Source: Armillaria gallica
Taxonomy: Eukaryota > Basidiomycota > Agaricomycetes > Agaricales > Physalacriaceae
Direction of reading: 5' to 3'
Length of the DNA stretch: 64,000 bases
NCBI GenBank assembly: GCA_037576215.1
Contig: JBANDB010000008.1
Coordinates: 2,480,001 to 2,544,000 of the forward strand
Positions 10,276 through 22,365 of the stretch are shown here, in pieces. The position numbers and the translations under genes are program-made. Numbering within the stretch: position 1 is the stretch's first letter; each line of letters opens with the position of its first letter. Below the pieces are notes generated by a model that was not told the origin of the DNA, made no database searches, and saw only the letters and a list, made by a program, of their open reading frames with translations.

Positions 10276-11789
10276 TTACAACGCCGACTTCCATCCACCG
10301 GCCACAAATGCCTTTCCAACCGATCGACTTACATTCAGCAGGTGCCGATCGTGATACCTTGGGGCGACCAAAGATACCCCGATAGGCATACCATGGCTTC
10401 CTGCAAACCCCGGAATATTGACAACAGGAACATGCAGTGCCTGTGGCAAGGATGTAAATCGTGATAAAGGCGGTCAACTCATCGAAAATGCTCACTGTCC
10501 ACATCCCACAAAAAGCTGGACTTCCCGTTGTTGAGATCCCCTCTGGTGCTTCATCGAGAGCACTGGGAGTCAGAATAGCAGCATATCCTCCGGCAATTGC
10601 GTCGATCTTCGGTCTCAGTGATGCGATACCATCAAAACTGGCCGAAAAATCTCTCTTTGAGGGTTTCGTGGTGCTTTCAACGAAACCGATAAGAAGTGGG
10701 TCCAATTTATCCTTCGCTAAATTGTACTCCGGTAGGAAACTTACGCGCCCATCGCCTTCCAAGATATTACGCTGCCACTGGGTTATCTGGGAGAAATCTT
10801 CCGGCAGCTCGAGTTCCTCAACCTCAGCACCATGTTCCCGAAGAAGTCTCACGGCCAGGTCCAGCGCGTCTATAGTTCCCCGGCCGGCTTGAGGCCATAC
10901 GTGCGTTTTACACACAGCGAATCTGGCACCTTTGAGCTCGAAAGCACCTGGCTCCTCATCATCGGACAACTTGAATACATCCGCCAGGAGTTGAAGGTCA
11001 TCAATGCTGCGTGTGAAGAAACCCACGGTGTCCAGGATGAGAGAGGAGATCTTCACTCCCTCACGAGAGATAGAGCCCCAGGTGGCTTTGAATGAGAAGA
11101 CCCCGTTGTATGATCCTGGCCGTATGACGCTGTGGTATCCCCGACTTCAGGAAAGACATATTTGTTTTGAAATTGGTGTGACAAACCTTCCGATTGTTTG
11201 AGTACCTAATGCTATGGGCACCTGGAAGTCACCTACTGCTGCTCCAGATCCGGAAGACGAACCACCCGGTGTGCGGTTTGGATCGTGGGGGTTACGCGTC
11301 TTGGGACCTGTAAATACTGCAGCGAATTCGGTCGTTGTAGTCTTTCCTTTATGCTTCCAGTTAGATGACATATAGCCTAAATTTTAATGCCGTACCAAGT
11401 ATCAGCGCCCCAGCATTCCTCAGAATTGTAACGGGCCCTGCATCTGTGACTGGGGCGTCGTTCTCATATATCGGCGAGTTGTGCTGGGTCGGCATGCCTT
11501 GGGAATCACGCAGTTAATTAGCTCTTATATCGACTAGGAATATTAGTGACAGACCCTTCGTATACATGGTATCCTTCACGCCAATCGGAACGCCGTGTAA
11601 CGGTCCCCGCTTGTCCCTCGGGATCTTATCTAGCTCGCGAGCCTGGGCGAGAACGTATTCAGGATCGAGATAAGCCCAAGCTTGGACAGCATCGTCGCGA
11701 GACTTGATACGATCCAACAGCGAAACTGCGTATTGCTCGACAGTCAAACCAGAGGAGATGAACTCTGTTGCCGTTAGACGACACGCCAT
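10276..11789 (-). CDS. Amidase signature family hydrolase
   Basis: Hydrolyses a carbon-nitrogen amide bond with a Ser-cisSer-Lys triad; substrate unknown. Exons 11789-11555, 11497-11396, 11346-11187, 11129-10496 and 10440-10276 give 431 residues in consistent phase. Seen: catalytic Lys in GVPIGVKDTMYTKG, the Gly/Ser-rich signature PGGSSSGSGAAVGDFQVP, the nucleophile region LGTQTIGSVIRPGSYNGVF, and a C-terminal stretch with HVPVVNIPGFAGSHGMPIG near a typical GGWKSAL end. No signal peptide. Divergent from the STB6-like gene, with starts 106 bp apart, so the promoter is probably shared. A well-formed alternative donor (GTAAGTCG) lies in the last exon, but using it would discard family-like sequence. 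Confidence 0.88.
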
Positions 11790-11895
11790 GGATGCGGACT
11801 AAGCTGAAGCCTGAGAAATCGAATTTCCCAAGTCCCCCGGCAGGCAGTTGGCCCGGATCGTCCCTGCCGATCCTTGCCTCTTGACTACCACCTAC

Positions 11896-14234
11896 ATGCT
11901 CCTCATTCCCTCCGGCCACCCTCCTCTGTCGAATTTCGCATTCTCGCATACCCTTACACTCTCTGGATACCAGCTTTACGCAGTTGAAAAATGGGTCGTC
12001 AGCAGAAATAGGCCATTCCCCTTACTAGTCGTATACACCGGTGATGCAGCACACACCGTCCGCCTCGACGCGCTCAAACCACACACAGAAGCAGACATGA
12101 AGGACGCCGTGCATTTCCTCAGACTCGATGCCCGACCGAAGAATCTTGTCGAGGGAACACTCATGGTCACAAGTCTGGCGCATTTCCGTTCAGACTATAC
12201 TATCGTCTTAATTCCTGGGGGGGATTGGTTGGTTGTCAGAGAGCAGCTTTATGTGAATGTCAACTTGCTTCGGATGGGCTGTGCTGGGCGTACCGCACTT
12301 ACCCTTGAAAGCCCTAGTAGTGGGACAAGAGACCGGTTTGTAGGGATGTACGGCTTTCCTGCGACTGTGAAGGGTCGAGGGTTCAACGAAACTGTATTGG
12401 AGATGGTGAGGCTCGTACAAGGGGCTCTTGGTATGTTTGGCTCTCAAGTCGAGGGTGACGGTCTATTGTGTGATTTGACAGTCGAAGCGCTTGGGCAGTG
12501 GCTGGCCAAGGGATACGTTCCAGGCCTTTCGAAAGAGAGGCTTACGGATCCGTCTGTGGTCGTCGCACTCATCTCCCTTGTGTTTGTTGTTCGAAACAAG
12601 CTTGTAGCCCTGGGCTACACTCACGTCGTACCAAAAGACCCATTCTTACATCCTCAGTTATTCAGCATGAGCCTTGCTAACGTTCATGCACAACCTCGAC
12701 TTTCAAAGACACCAACTGCTACTCCATTGCTCGCTGGTCAAACACCCACGTACATCAACCATGTCGTCCTCGAAGCCATTCACTCTGCATATGAGCATAG
12801 TGGAGAAACCGTTCCACCCGCCTGTGGCCCAGAGTCGATCTTAGAGCCTATTGTGGACGTGCGCAGATTTGTAGCAGCGGTTTTGGGCACCGAGAAGGGT
12901 GAAGAGAGCTTGGGAGGCATCGTTAGAGGCATTGGACGGGAAAAAGGCAGCAAGGGCGTTGGGAGCGTCGTGCGCGCGCTGTGGAGCGGTAGAATTGCTT
13001 GGGTCGTCAGGCTTAGAGAGACTGCCGACGGCGAGAAGAAGCCCGTTTGGAGTGACCTTGACACGGCGGGCAGTGATCGGAGCGACCCTCGGAGCACTGA
13101 TGACGAAGGTGACTTATTCGCCAGCTTAGCCTGGGGCCGTAAAAGAGTGAAGGGTAAATTAGAGAGCTGGACTGGGTAAGTGATTCAAAAAAATTCTACA
13201 CATGTTTTCTAATTGCCTATAGACGCCGAAAGAAAGCCCAAACTTCCTCTGTTGACTTGCGACCGCCTCCGGAAGATGAAGATTTACTGAGCAGCGGTCA
13301 GGCAAGCCCCGTTGTCCCCCCCAATCCCCCTCCAATGCTGATGGTCGAACCCCCGAGTATCGAAGCATCCACCGCCGATCTGATCCCCAGCTCGAAGTTC
13401 GACGGAATGGCTAATCTTGGCGTGAGGAAGCGACCCTGGGGAGACCGATTGAAACAGGGTCGCGTAACAAGCTGGTCGGATCCGGTGAGCAGCAAGAAGG
13501 AGCGACCTCCAACGGCGAACTCGACCTCTGAGGTTTGCTCCCAGCCCCTTCGCAGATTGACCCAGCGACGGAGTATCGATGTCATTACAGACAAGCTCGT
13601 CAAGGAGACGCGTGTGCTTCGAATCGAACATATGCGTATTGATGTTGAGCTTTGCGGGCAGATGTTGGTGATGTGTCGACGAGCGTCGCACCTCAAGAAT
13701 GTGGTGGAAGTGGTTAATATACTCAACAGTAGGCTTACTGGCACGAACAAGCGGTTGAGGGAAGCCTACAGTCGGTATGGCGAAGGTGTTAACGAGAGCA
13801 TTCTGGCAGAAGTCGACGCTGAGGGTTCACGGAGCGGCAGGATGATGCAAACCGTGAACACGCTGTGGTACGAGGCTGAGCAGATGAGTTTGCGAGATGC
13901 ATGGCATGCCGGGGTGGGTGGGCGGCGCAAAGTGGTCGAGGCGAGGGAAAAAGTGTTTGGACTTGGGCTGGCAAACAAGGAAAAAGGTGGCAAGCATCGA
14001 CAGTGGAGAGTCAACGGTGTCGAGTGCGTCGTTGATCGGTATGGAAGGACGGAGAGTGAGGCAGAGGAAGAACGGGGGGTCTGGGGCGACGCCAGTGAGA
14101 GCAGCGAGAGCGAGAAGGAGGAACAGACGGAGGGTGTCGAGGTCAGCCAGAGGATGAGACCCGTCTGGCTGCTAAAGTGGTTCACACGGTGGGGGAGGCA
14201 ACAAACTGTTGCAAGTTCAACGGCACAGAGTTGA
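11896..14234 (+). CDS. STB6-like protein (Sin3-binding family N-terminal domain)
   Basis: Yeast Stb2/Stb6 bind the Sin3 corepressor; this basidiomycete protein looks like that family over its N-terminal half. Exons 11896-13175 and 13223-14234 give 763 residues. I chose the ATG at 11896 because the frame opening at 11848 begins with TTG. Seen: N-terminal SGYQLYAVEKWVVSRNRPF, a globular part to about residue 370, an acidic linker, a Pro-rich linker, then a helical C-terminal region (LVKETRVLRIEHMRIDVEL) and an acidic tail rich in Ser/Glu. Family assignment rests on the N-terminal domain; function is inferred. Confidence 0.72.
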
Positions 14235-14921
14235 GGTATTTTTATTTTTGGCATTTGGGTAACGATCAATCATGTATGTACTACAACTTGGGGTCATACT
14301 CAATGCTTTGGATTTTACTGATGAACCTTCATTTGTTACCCAGGAAAAAGCGTCGGATAATCATCTCTCGCCACTTGACTGACGGTGGCCAAAGAGTCGG
14401 TCCTCGTTTCATATTTTGGCTGATGATCGCGGAGTCGACTCAGCCAGATATCATGATCGCCCTGACTGTACACCTATGGTTAAATGGCGACGGGAATTCC
14501 ACCATGTACGTATTCCTGCTTGACTGAAAAGCCTCCGGACGTGTGGGAACTGTCCAGGCGAGGCTAAACTATTCACGTACATGCTCCGAGGAGTCGCCAG
14601 GTTCTTTTGCCGTATTCCGACCTTGTTGTGGGCGATACGCTCTCGCGCCACAGAAGATCCGCGCAAGTCAGCTTGCAGCATTTAATCCCAGCTCCGTATC
14701 TAATGGAAACGACACCGCGAACTCTCTGTCCTGGGTCTTGAGTTTATCACCGTGGTGCGATACGATATCACGTACGGGTTGTGTGAAATGAGATATGGTA
14801 CAATAGCCTAACGATGTAAATGCGATGCGGATAAATATGCGGTCCTAAATGTATGATGATGCCCAAGGAATAAAGGATAATGATCAGATAGATAGCAGGC
14901 CTGCCCTACTAGTAGATAACA
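14235..14921. other. Intergenic, convergent 3' flanks
   Basis: Between the converging STB6-like and RING-LON genes. I see no convincing coding frame, RNA gene or repeat; the short frames on both strands have no family features. Confidence 0.5.
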
Positions 14922-16403
14922 CTACAGTATTACACATCCCCGGTCAAACCACCACTCTCTCCTGAGACCTTCGATCCACCATACGCACAGTCTGAGCCGC
15001 ATGCGTACGCTCCTGATCGGAAGCAGTTTTGCCTTTTCGCTTTCATCAATCGGGAGCACGATGGCGACATAGAAGCTGAATGACCCTGGGCGGGCGAGGG
15101 CGGTAGAAAGGGAGGGCGGTGGGCCGTAAGAAGTGGACAGACGCTGCACGACCCAAGGAGTAGAGTGATTGTGTAAGTGGGTCAGAAAGGACAGACAGTG
15201 TGAGATGAGGAGAGGGGTCGGGGAGGAGGCTGTCGGAGATTCAGACAGAGAAGACAGGATCGGTTCAGAGTCGTCATGTGGAGACGACGTGCCCGGCTCT
15301 GACGGCGCCGGCGTCGAGTCGATGTCAACGTCGATCTCGTCTGTATAGTCTTCAATCCTGGAAATATAGTCAACACATGGAGATAAATGGCGGGGTATAA
15401 AAATTTACCTCTCTATTCTAGCGACCATATATCCGTCGAGGGACCCCCTTTCTAAGATTCTGAAGCGCCATGTACCCCAAGTTTCGACCATGCTCCTTCC
15501 GTCCGGAAGCATCTGTACGCTTCTTATTTCAAGCATGGTACCGTAGTCGATCTGAGCACCAGGACGTGGGGGCATTACCATACCAAAACTAGGGTGAGGT
15601 GACTCTAGACAGCGGCGGAGCATGAGGCGATAGCGAGGCTCGAAGAAGTGGAGGAAGGTGGGCATGCCTGGGAAGCAAAGTTGGCATACAAAGATGGGAG
15701 TGTCGAGGCGAGCGTCACGTTCTGCTTGGAGTATAGCGGCAGCTCGTGCGTTGTAGTCAGCGCTGAAATAAGTGGTAATAACACGTAGGATAAGGGCATT
15801 TGGAGGATGGGACTGAAAGAAGGAGAAAGGCGGTAGGGCAGCGCGACAAAGTGGACACGCAGAGGAGTGGTCGAGCGAACGGTGCAGACATTTGGCACAG
15901 AATGTCTTGAGAGAGAAAAAATGATAAATTCTGAAAATATGGAGAGCAAGTGAACGCACATGTTGACAAGGAGTCGTGACGGGCTCATAGAGTAGCATAT
16001 AGCAAATCTCACAAGTCAGCTCTGTCAGCAGTCGTTTCTGGCGGGAAGTCATGCCTGACGGAAACTCGTGGGACGGTCTTAGCAGCGGACTGGACGGCCT
16101 TGTCGCCTTCTGTCGCGCGCTCTCTGTTTTGAGGTGAGTGAGCAAATCACTGTCGTCGTCGTCGTTGTCGTCGGGTTGAGTGGCCGGTGGGACGTGGCGG
16201 GCGTTGTGGTCATTGTCGTCGTCGTCGTGAAGGATGGCGATAAGCTTTGTGAGTGTGACATCGTGGTGCGCAGTGGCCTCTGGGTCGGGGGTGCAGGCGG
16301 GGTCGGGACAAATGGGCGGGGTATGGGCGGCACAGATTGAGTGGCCGCAGCGCAGGGTAGTAGGAAGAGTCAGAAGAGCTCTGCATGCTATGCAGGTGAA
16401 CAT
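14922..16403 (-). CDS. RING finger and LON-domain protein (LONRF-like)
   Basis: Probably an E3 ubiquitin ligase. Exons 16403-15960, 15905-15409 and 15357-14922 give 458 residues. Seen: a first Cys-rich element at the N-terminus (MFTCIACRALLTLPTTLRCG), an Asp-rich linker, a C3HC4 RING split by intron 1 (CEICYMLLYEPVTTPCQH, then TFCAKCLHRSLD and CPLCRAALPP), then a LON substrate-binding domain (LCFPGMPTFLHFFEPRYRLM, GYMVARIER) ending in RLCVWWIEGLRREWW. The LON part lacks the AAA and protease domains of Lon itself. Asp runs come from GTC repeats in the DNA near 16150-16230. Confidence 0.88.
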
Positions 16404-18419
16404 AGCATGGCAAGACTTTGAGCGTCGAGGTCAGTCGATGCTGCCTTTTGGGTTTTTGCATCCAAGCATATTCGACGCGATTTCGGCCCATGATCGATTC
16501 TGATCACGTTGCGTCATAATATTAATTGCAAATATTACTAAGCGTCGGCCGAAATCATCCTCAGCTCGCTGCTAATACTTACTGCCCCTGGCGATCATCT
16601 CCCAGTTTCCAACAAATAATATCGTACTTATTTCTTCGGCAAAACTTGCAGACAGGTCGTATATATTTTAGTACTTGAAACACCGTACCTCCTCGATCAT
16701 CACCTCACTCCCATCTTCTGTAGTAGAGAACCGGCGGATCCAGTCTTTTTGCTCCGCCTCAACGTCCCCCGATTACTCGCGGCCCGCCCCCAAATCGGTC
16801 ACAAACCTGCGATACGGCGACTCTATCCTCGTCTACAACGATTTTGTGCCGACGTATCCATGGCTTCCGTCTCGATCATCACCCTCGGAGAGCAGGGAGT
16901 CGCAAATTTAGGTTCATCATCAGAGCGCAGCATTCAGATCTCAGTCTTGCACGCACAACCATATCACTGCGATTTCTACCCGTTGAACATCTTTCTAGGG
17001 ACCGATCAACGTGCATCTTTTATTATCTACGAAGCTCAGCGTTGGCAGATCTAGAGCGCAAAGGGGACTTTTAAAAAAGTAACGTCAGGGCGGCGATAAT
17101 GCAAAACCAAATGAGAAACATATTTGAAGTCTCGGTACTCGCTGGCATGCAGACTTGGACGTTGAGCCGTAAATCTCCTTGAATCAAAATTAGAACTCAG
17201 AGCAGAAGTCATGACGACGTGCGGTGGTGTACAAGCTTTAAATAAACAGTCTGTAAGGCAAAGACACAGGGTAAAGCGCTTTGAAACCGTTGTTCAATCA
17301 AAAAAAAATTGAGTGGAAAAGAAAACCCCTCATGCCTCATGAGGGTAATGATTCCATATTGAAAGTGGCGGTACGTCCTCGTGGTACCTTCTCAGAGGAG
17401 CATCGAATTTTTGAGATCCGTCGCCAACTCGACACACTCGTGTCACGCCCCCGGACACGAGAACTGGGTTGGAACATGGACTGTCAATGGAACTCATCGC
17501 GGAGTCCAGCCTCTAATCTTTACCCAATCATTCAGTGTAAGCATCGCGCGCGTCGGAGGGCGAGAACATTTACATCCAGATTAACTGAAATAATCCTGAA
17601 GGAAATATTTAACTTTGAGGAAATCATAAAACTCACGCGGAAGTGGGAACATCCGGACACGATCCGTGCTATCCCCACTCGCAGGCAGGCAGTTTGGTGG
17701 TTTGAAAATACGTACGGTGTTATCGTACATCGAGAAAGAATTATCTCACGAGCCAATCGATGTGAGCATCAGCTGCTCGGTCTACAATGCTGTTCACTAA
17801 GGTTTGAGCGCTGTCCTTCTTTTTAATGTAGGACGCTCGTATCGTGAATGGATGAATGGATGAAAGGACTCACAGAAATGACTGCCTACTACAAGGCGAT
17901 CCGTGCGGGAAGGTAATATGAGGCCACGATATTTTCGCAGCCGAATTTTGCGCATGGCGTAGTTAATTTCGTGGGATTACGGTAGCAAACAAGTATGAAT
18001 GAATTACTTGGAACGTGTGATGCTTCTTTTCTTCCCGTGAAGCGTCAAATAGAACATGCGCGCCCTGGCAATCGTAAAATTCATCGTCATTAGCAAATAC
18101 CTCTGACGCAGATACAAAGAAATCTACTCACGTTATGAAAAAAAAAGTGCAAAGAAACTGGGCGAAAGTTGACACTAGTGCACAGTCAAGCAGAATAAAT
18201 ATAATCGTTGCCTTGCTCGAGAACAATTGCATCTGTCATGAAGCGCGTCGAAGAACTTGGAGCGAGATCCTTTAGCGCACACGGCGGAATCTGCAGCACT
18301 CGTGGAGAACGCCATTCTCATTCAAGTTGAAGCAGGATACTGACCAAATGGGCCGAAGAATGTTCGAGAATCAGTTCATTAAAATGTCACAGGGAATTAG
18401 TCAAGAACAAGAGATAAAC
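16404..18419. other. Gene-poor 2 kb stretch
   Basis: No gene could be supported in two kilobases, the longest such stretch here. It holds a TATA-like run near 16660, a 64-codon ATG frame at 16860-17054 (start context CCATGG, no family), a 181-codon frame at 17281-17826 that opens with TTG, a 7-bp perfect hairpin at 17327-17345 (CCCTCAT and ATGAGGG), and a short ATGAATGG repeat near 17846. It may be promoter and 3' UTR sequence, a noncoding RNA, or an eroded gene. Confidence 0.4.
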
Positions 18420-19224
18420 TCATTCAACTTTCATCACCGACTCTATCCTTGCCGTTTGGATGCGCTTCCTCAGATCTACCCATACGTTGAAACCTAATAT
18501 TACCGTAAAAAAGACGTATTGAGCCTGCGAATGGATCAGGAGAAAGTATGCTGAAGGATTCGAAGAGGCCACGTACACCGACAACCAAACCCGTGTGATG
18601 TTTCCTACACAAATGTAGCGTGTAGAGACTTTCGAGGACGTGAACACCTGTGAAGGACCAGAACACCGGTTTGAAGTATGAGCTGATGTAGGAGCGTGCG
18701 ATCCGGCCAGGGAGGTAGAGAGGACTCTCCGGATGGCTGGGTGAAAAGCCGATGTAGAGGAGAGAGCCCGCTATCAAAAGCGTGATCCAGGTGTTTACCG
18801 TTGTCGGGAAGCGGAAGGTGGTTATGTGGGGTGCCTTTATCTGGTACAGGTTAGTCAGGTCAAGTACATGGACGTGAAAGTAGGACATACCATTCCCAGC
18901 CCTTCCTGCGCCAGGGCTTTCATTTCCAGCAGCCGTGGCTTGACGTCTTCGTACCCTTTCAGTGGGGGATCCAGGACGACTACAACTTCTTTCTTTGACC
19001 CGTTGGAAAGGGTGCATGTTAGAGTCATGCTCTGTACCATTTCTTCAGTCACATATATTTGATACATGTAGAGCAATTACCTTGGTATCAACGGCACTCA
19101 TCTCGGCACTCTTGATATTTTCCTTGACCTGGCCGTAGAACTTTGCATACGCGACCAACGTGTCCGGATGAGAGGACATGTACATGCGCAGGAAACCAGA
19201 TTTCTCAGCGACGGGGTCAGCCAT
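18420..19224 (-). CDS. DUF2470 domain integral membrane protein
   Basis: Exons 19224-19081, 19031-18891, 18840-18577 and 18524-18420 give 217 residues in consistent phase. The N-terminal part (FLRMYMSSHPDTLVAYAKFY, SMTLTCTLSNGSKKEV) is a DUF2470 domain, found also in haem-related proteins. The C-terminal part has several hydrophobic segments (TWITLLIAGSLLYIGF, YVFFTVILGFNVWVDL), as in fungal DUF2470 membrane proteins with a TMEM254-like tail. Function unknown. Divergent from ELG1, starts 221 bp apart, with a CACGTG site at 19345-19350 and an ACGCG core near 19357 between them. Confidence 0.82.
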
Positions 19225-19445
19225 GGTGAAACAAAGGTGGTAACAGTGCTAAAGGCAAATCACGACACAGTCTGAGAGTCTTTTACCCCGCTTACCATGG
19301 CCTGACTTACGAAATACACACTCCGGCCCGGCAATGTCATCTGTCACGTGCACTCGACGCGCCTTTTTCAATCTCATCTTGCTCATTGTCTACCTTCGTT
19401 GACTGTCTCCCACACCGACTTCCCTGCTACTGTGCGCGGTCAACG

Positions 19446-22162
19446 ATGGCGCTGAGGAGGAAATCTTCGTCGAAGGGCGCGACAAAGCCAAACGCCACGC
19501 AGGTGAGCGTCCTTGCCCAGCTTTTCACCCGTGGTTGACCTTGCAACGCGCTCTTTCTACAGAAAACACTATTTGACCTGTTTCCGAAGAAGCTTAAAGG
19601 GTCACAAAATTCCACAGCTGCTCGGCCTAATATACTGGAGCTCGGTAATGGCGAAGAGGGTGCCGACGTCATAAACGACGTTGAACAGCCAGGTGAATTA
19701 GTCACGACTGCCACTGTCTCTCGCCATAACATGCCTATTCATCTCAGCCAGCGAACCCGCCCGCTTTAATGAGGCGGAGCTAGTCCCTACGCCTCCAATA
19801 TCTTCCTCTCCGATACCATTTGATATTGGAGACACCGTCATCAACCTTTCTGATACCGACGTAGAGCCTGCCCAGTCCTTTTTGCCTTCCTCATCGCAAT
19901 CCACAGCTCGCCCTTTGAAACTAAAACTATCATTCGGCGGTGGCTCTCAACAGGACCCTATTGTCGTTGAATCATCGTCACCCGTGAAACCACAGCCTAT
20001 ACAGCCGTACTCCATATTTGCGCCGCGCCCTAAACGAGCGGCTACTCCTGCAAGTCCGCGAAAAGTAGACACCAAACTCTTGGATGCTCCCTACCCCAGC
20101 AAGGACACGCAGCATGTTCGCGGACCTCAGACTACATACTATGCGACACCGTCTCAGACCGCGCAGTCACTATTCCAAGCCCAATCCGTAAATAAATCGC
20201 AAGACATGATATCGCTTGACAGGGCGTCATATCTAGCAGAACTTCCAGAGTCACATAGAGACCACCCCGCTATCTCTCGACTGTCGTCTAACTCGACGGT
20301 TGCCACGCAGAGCCAAAAACTTTGGACGGACCAGTATCGTCCAACCTGTGCTGATGAAGTATTGGGCAACGAACAAAACGCCCGGTATCTTCGTGATTGG
20401 CTTCGCGCACTCCAGCTAGAACTCAAAGATCCTCCAGCTTCTACCCAATCTTCCCAGTCTAGCCCCCCACAAACAAAGTCCGCGACGACTAAAAGGCCTC
20501 ATGTGACGCGTCGGGTGTCGAAAAGGCGTGCCCGGAAGAAGCAAAGAATCGATTCAGATGAAGAGGATAATTGGATTGTTTATTCTGAAGATGATTTCTT
20601 TAATCCTGCCAGCGAAGACGAACAGGTGAACGGGTTCACGAGACTGAAGCGTAAATCGCGCTTCGAAGATGAGTATGTTCCCCCCTCATCACCGCCACCG
20701 GCTTCTACCCAGCCACCATTCATGGACTTGACGAACACGATCATCCTTGAGGGTCCCACTGGCAGTGGCAAGAGTGCTGCCGTCTATGCCTGCGCCGCAG
20801 AGATGGGATGGGAGGTCTTTGAAGTTTATCCGGGGATAGGGAAGCGGAATGCATCCAATCTGGACAACTTAGTAGGAGAAGTGGGCAAAAACCACCTGGT
20901 TCGGAAGGCACGCCGGGAAGAAGACCGGGATGGCCATGCACATGCGAAAGAAAAACTTGCTGCAATGCTTTGCGGAAGAAAGTCTGCACCCGAGCATATA
21001 TGGACGGAACCGACTGATGCAGGTCCGTCGAACAGACCCGTGAACCAGTCGCTGGTCCTTTTAGAAGAAGTCGACATTTTATTCAAGGAAGATACTAATT
21101 TCTGGCCTGCTGTGACGAATTTCATCAAGGATTGTAGAAGGCCTGTAATTTGTACTTGTAACGGTAAGAAAATCTTCTCCGGTTCACCTCTTTTCCGTCG
21201 TCTGATTTGGTGCTATTTGGGATAGATATCACTCTCCTACCCCTTGATGATCTACCGTTGCAACAGATCTTACATTTCCGACCATGCGAGAGCAGCTTGG
21301 CGACTTCATATCTGCAAAGCATGTGCGTCGCTGAAGGTTATCTTGTTGACCGGAAGAAAATTGCCCAGGTCTACGAGCGCTCACCAGACCACCACGATGT
21401 CATTCCAGATCTACGACAAAGTATTCACACACTACAATTATGGTGCCCCGGAAACGGTGCTGAATCAAACTGGCCGCTTCACCATCAACCCTTCACACAC
21501 GAGGAGTTTACATCGTCAAGCCAAGTCTTCCTCTCTTTAGGTGAGCCACTAAGCCCGAATGGATTTGTGGCTCGACACGCCGAATCACTATCATTTTCGG
21601 ACTCGCATCTGAGAAGACATGATGAGGACATGCCGGAGGTGAGTCTGTTCCCACCTTTCTTATACCCAGAATTTGATAATTTTGGTTCGAGGCTATTGCA
21701 TTTAGCCAAGTGCAAGCGTCGGGGGACGACGAAGTTGGTCACACCATTCTCTTTAACACGCGAGACAGCATAACCAGACAGGATTCTTATGGGGATGGTG
21801 ATCAAGACAGGCTGATCATGTCAACGGCCATACGACTCTCGCGTGGTGGGATTTTCGGCAGTATGCGAAGTACGAATTTGAGCGCGCATGCCGGTTATCG
21901 AGATGTGATCAAAATGCTCGGGAGGAACGTGATGGGAGCACAAGCACTGCGAGGGACGGCATTTGACGTTGATTACTTACCCTGGATTCGACAGATCGTT
22001 TTGGCGGACGATGAAGAGGAGAAAAATGCCAACAAGGTCGAGATACGGGTGGGGCGGCGCACTCGGAACAGCCAGGGACAGCGATACGTGCGTGCAATAG
22101 AGGTCAGCGAGGACGAGCGGGATGCGCTGGAGCAGACAGCACTGGGCGGGCCGGACGGCTGA
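19446..22162 (+). CDS. ELG1: Elg1/ATAD5-like RFC-like complex subunit (PCNA unloader)
   Basis: Elg1 forms an RFC-like clamp complex that unloads PCNA after replication (family knowledge). Exons 19446-19502, 19563-19692, 19748-21163, 21226-21638 and 21692-22162 give 828 residues. Seen: a PIP-like box QKTLFDLF whose Gln is the last codon of exon 1; a long disordered N-terminus with phospho-type Ser/Asp stretches; LWTDQYRPTCADEVLGNEQN, the lead-in to the AAA+ module; Walker A GPTGSGKSAAVYACA; and a Walker B-like LVLLEEVDILF. The C-terminus has the diverged domain typical of Elg1 (GDDEVGHTILFN). The final intron uses the acceptor just before GCTATT, the only one that keeps frame. Confidence 0.92.
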
Positions 22163-22365
22163 AAGAGGCAATGCGGGCAATATGACCATGTATGTATTTC
22201 CACGTGGAGGCCCACGTTGTCAATGGGGGAAGGAATCAATTGAATATGTACAGTCGGTACAACTGGTTCGTTGTTACCTGTGTCGTAACTCCTTCCTGGC
22301 TCTACGCACATTTCTCAAGTTAATACTGGGCGCATCGTCTGTAAAATTTCTGTCTCCTGCTTTCA

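Noticed and set aside
11848..11895. Longer start for the STB6-like protein
   Set aside because: The first codon is TTG; the first ATG is at 11896 and the stretch before it overlaps the amidase promoter.
16079..16340. Antisense and alternate frames full of Thr or Val runs in the RING-LON gene
   Set aside because: They come from GTC/GAC trinucleotide repeats that encode the Asp runs of the real frame.
17281..17826. 181-codon open frame in the gene-poor region
   Set aside because: It opens with TTG, has no family features, and no intron pattern like its neighbours.
17830..17870. ATGAATGG tandem repeat
   Set aside because: Only about two copies, too short to mean more than local slippage.
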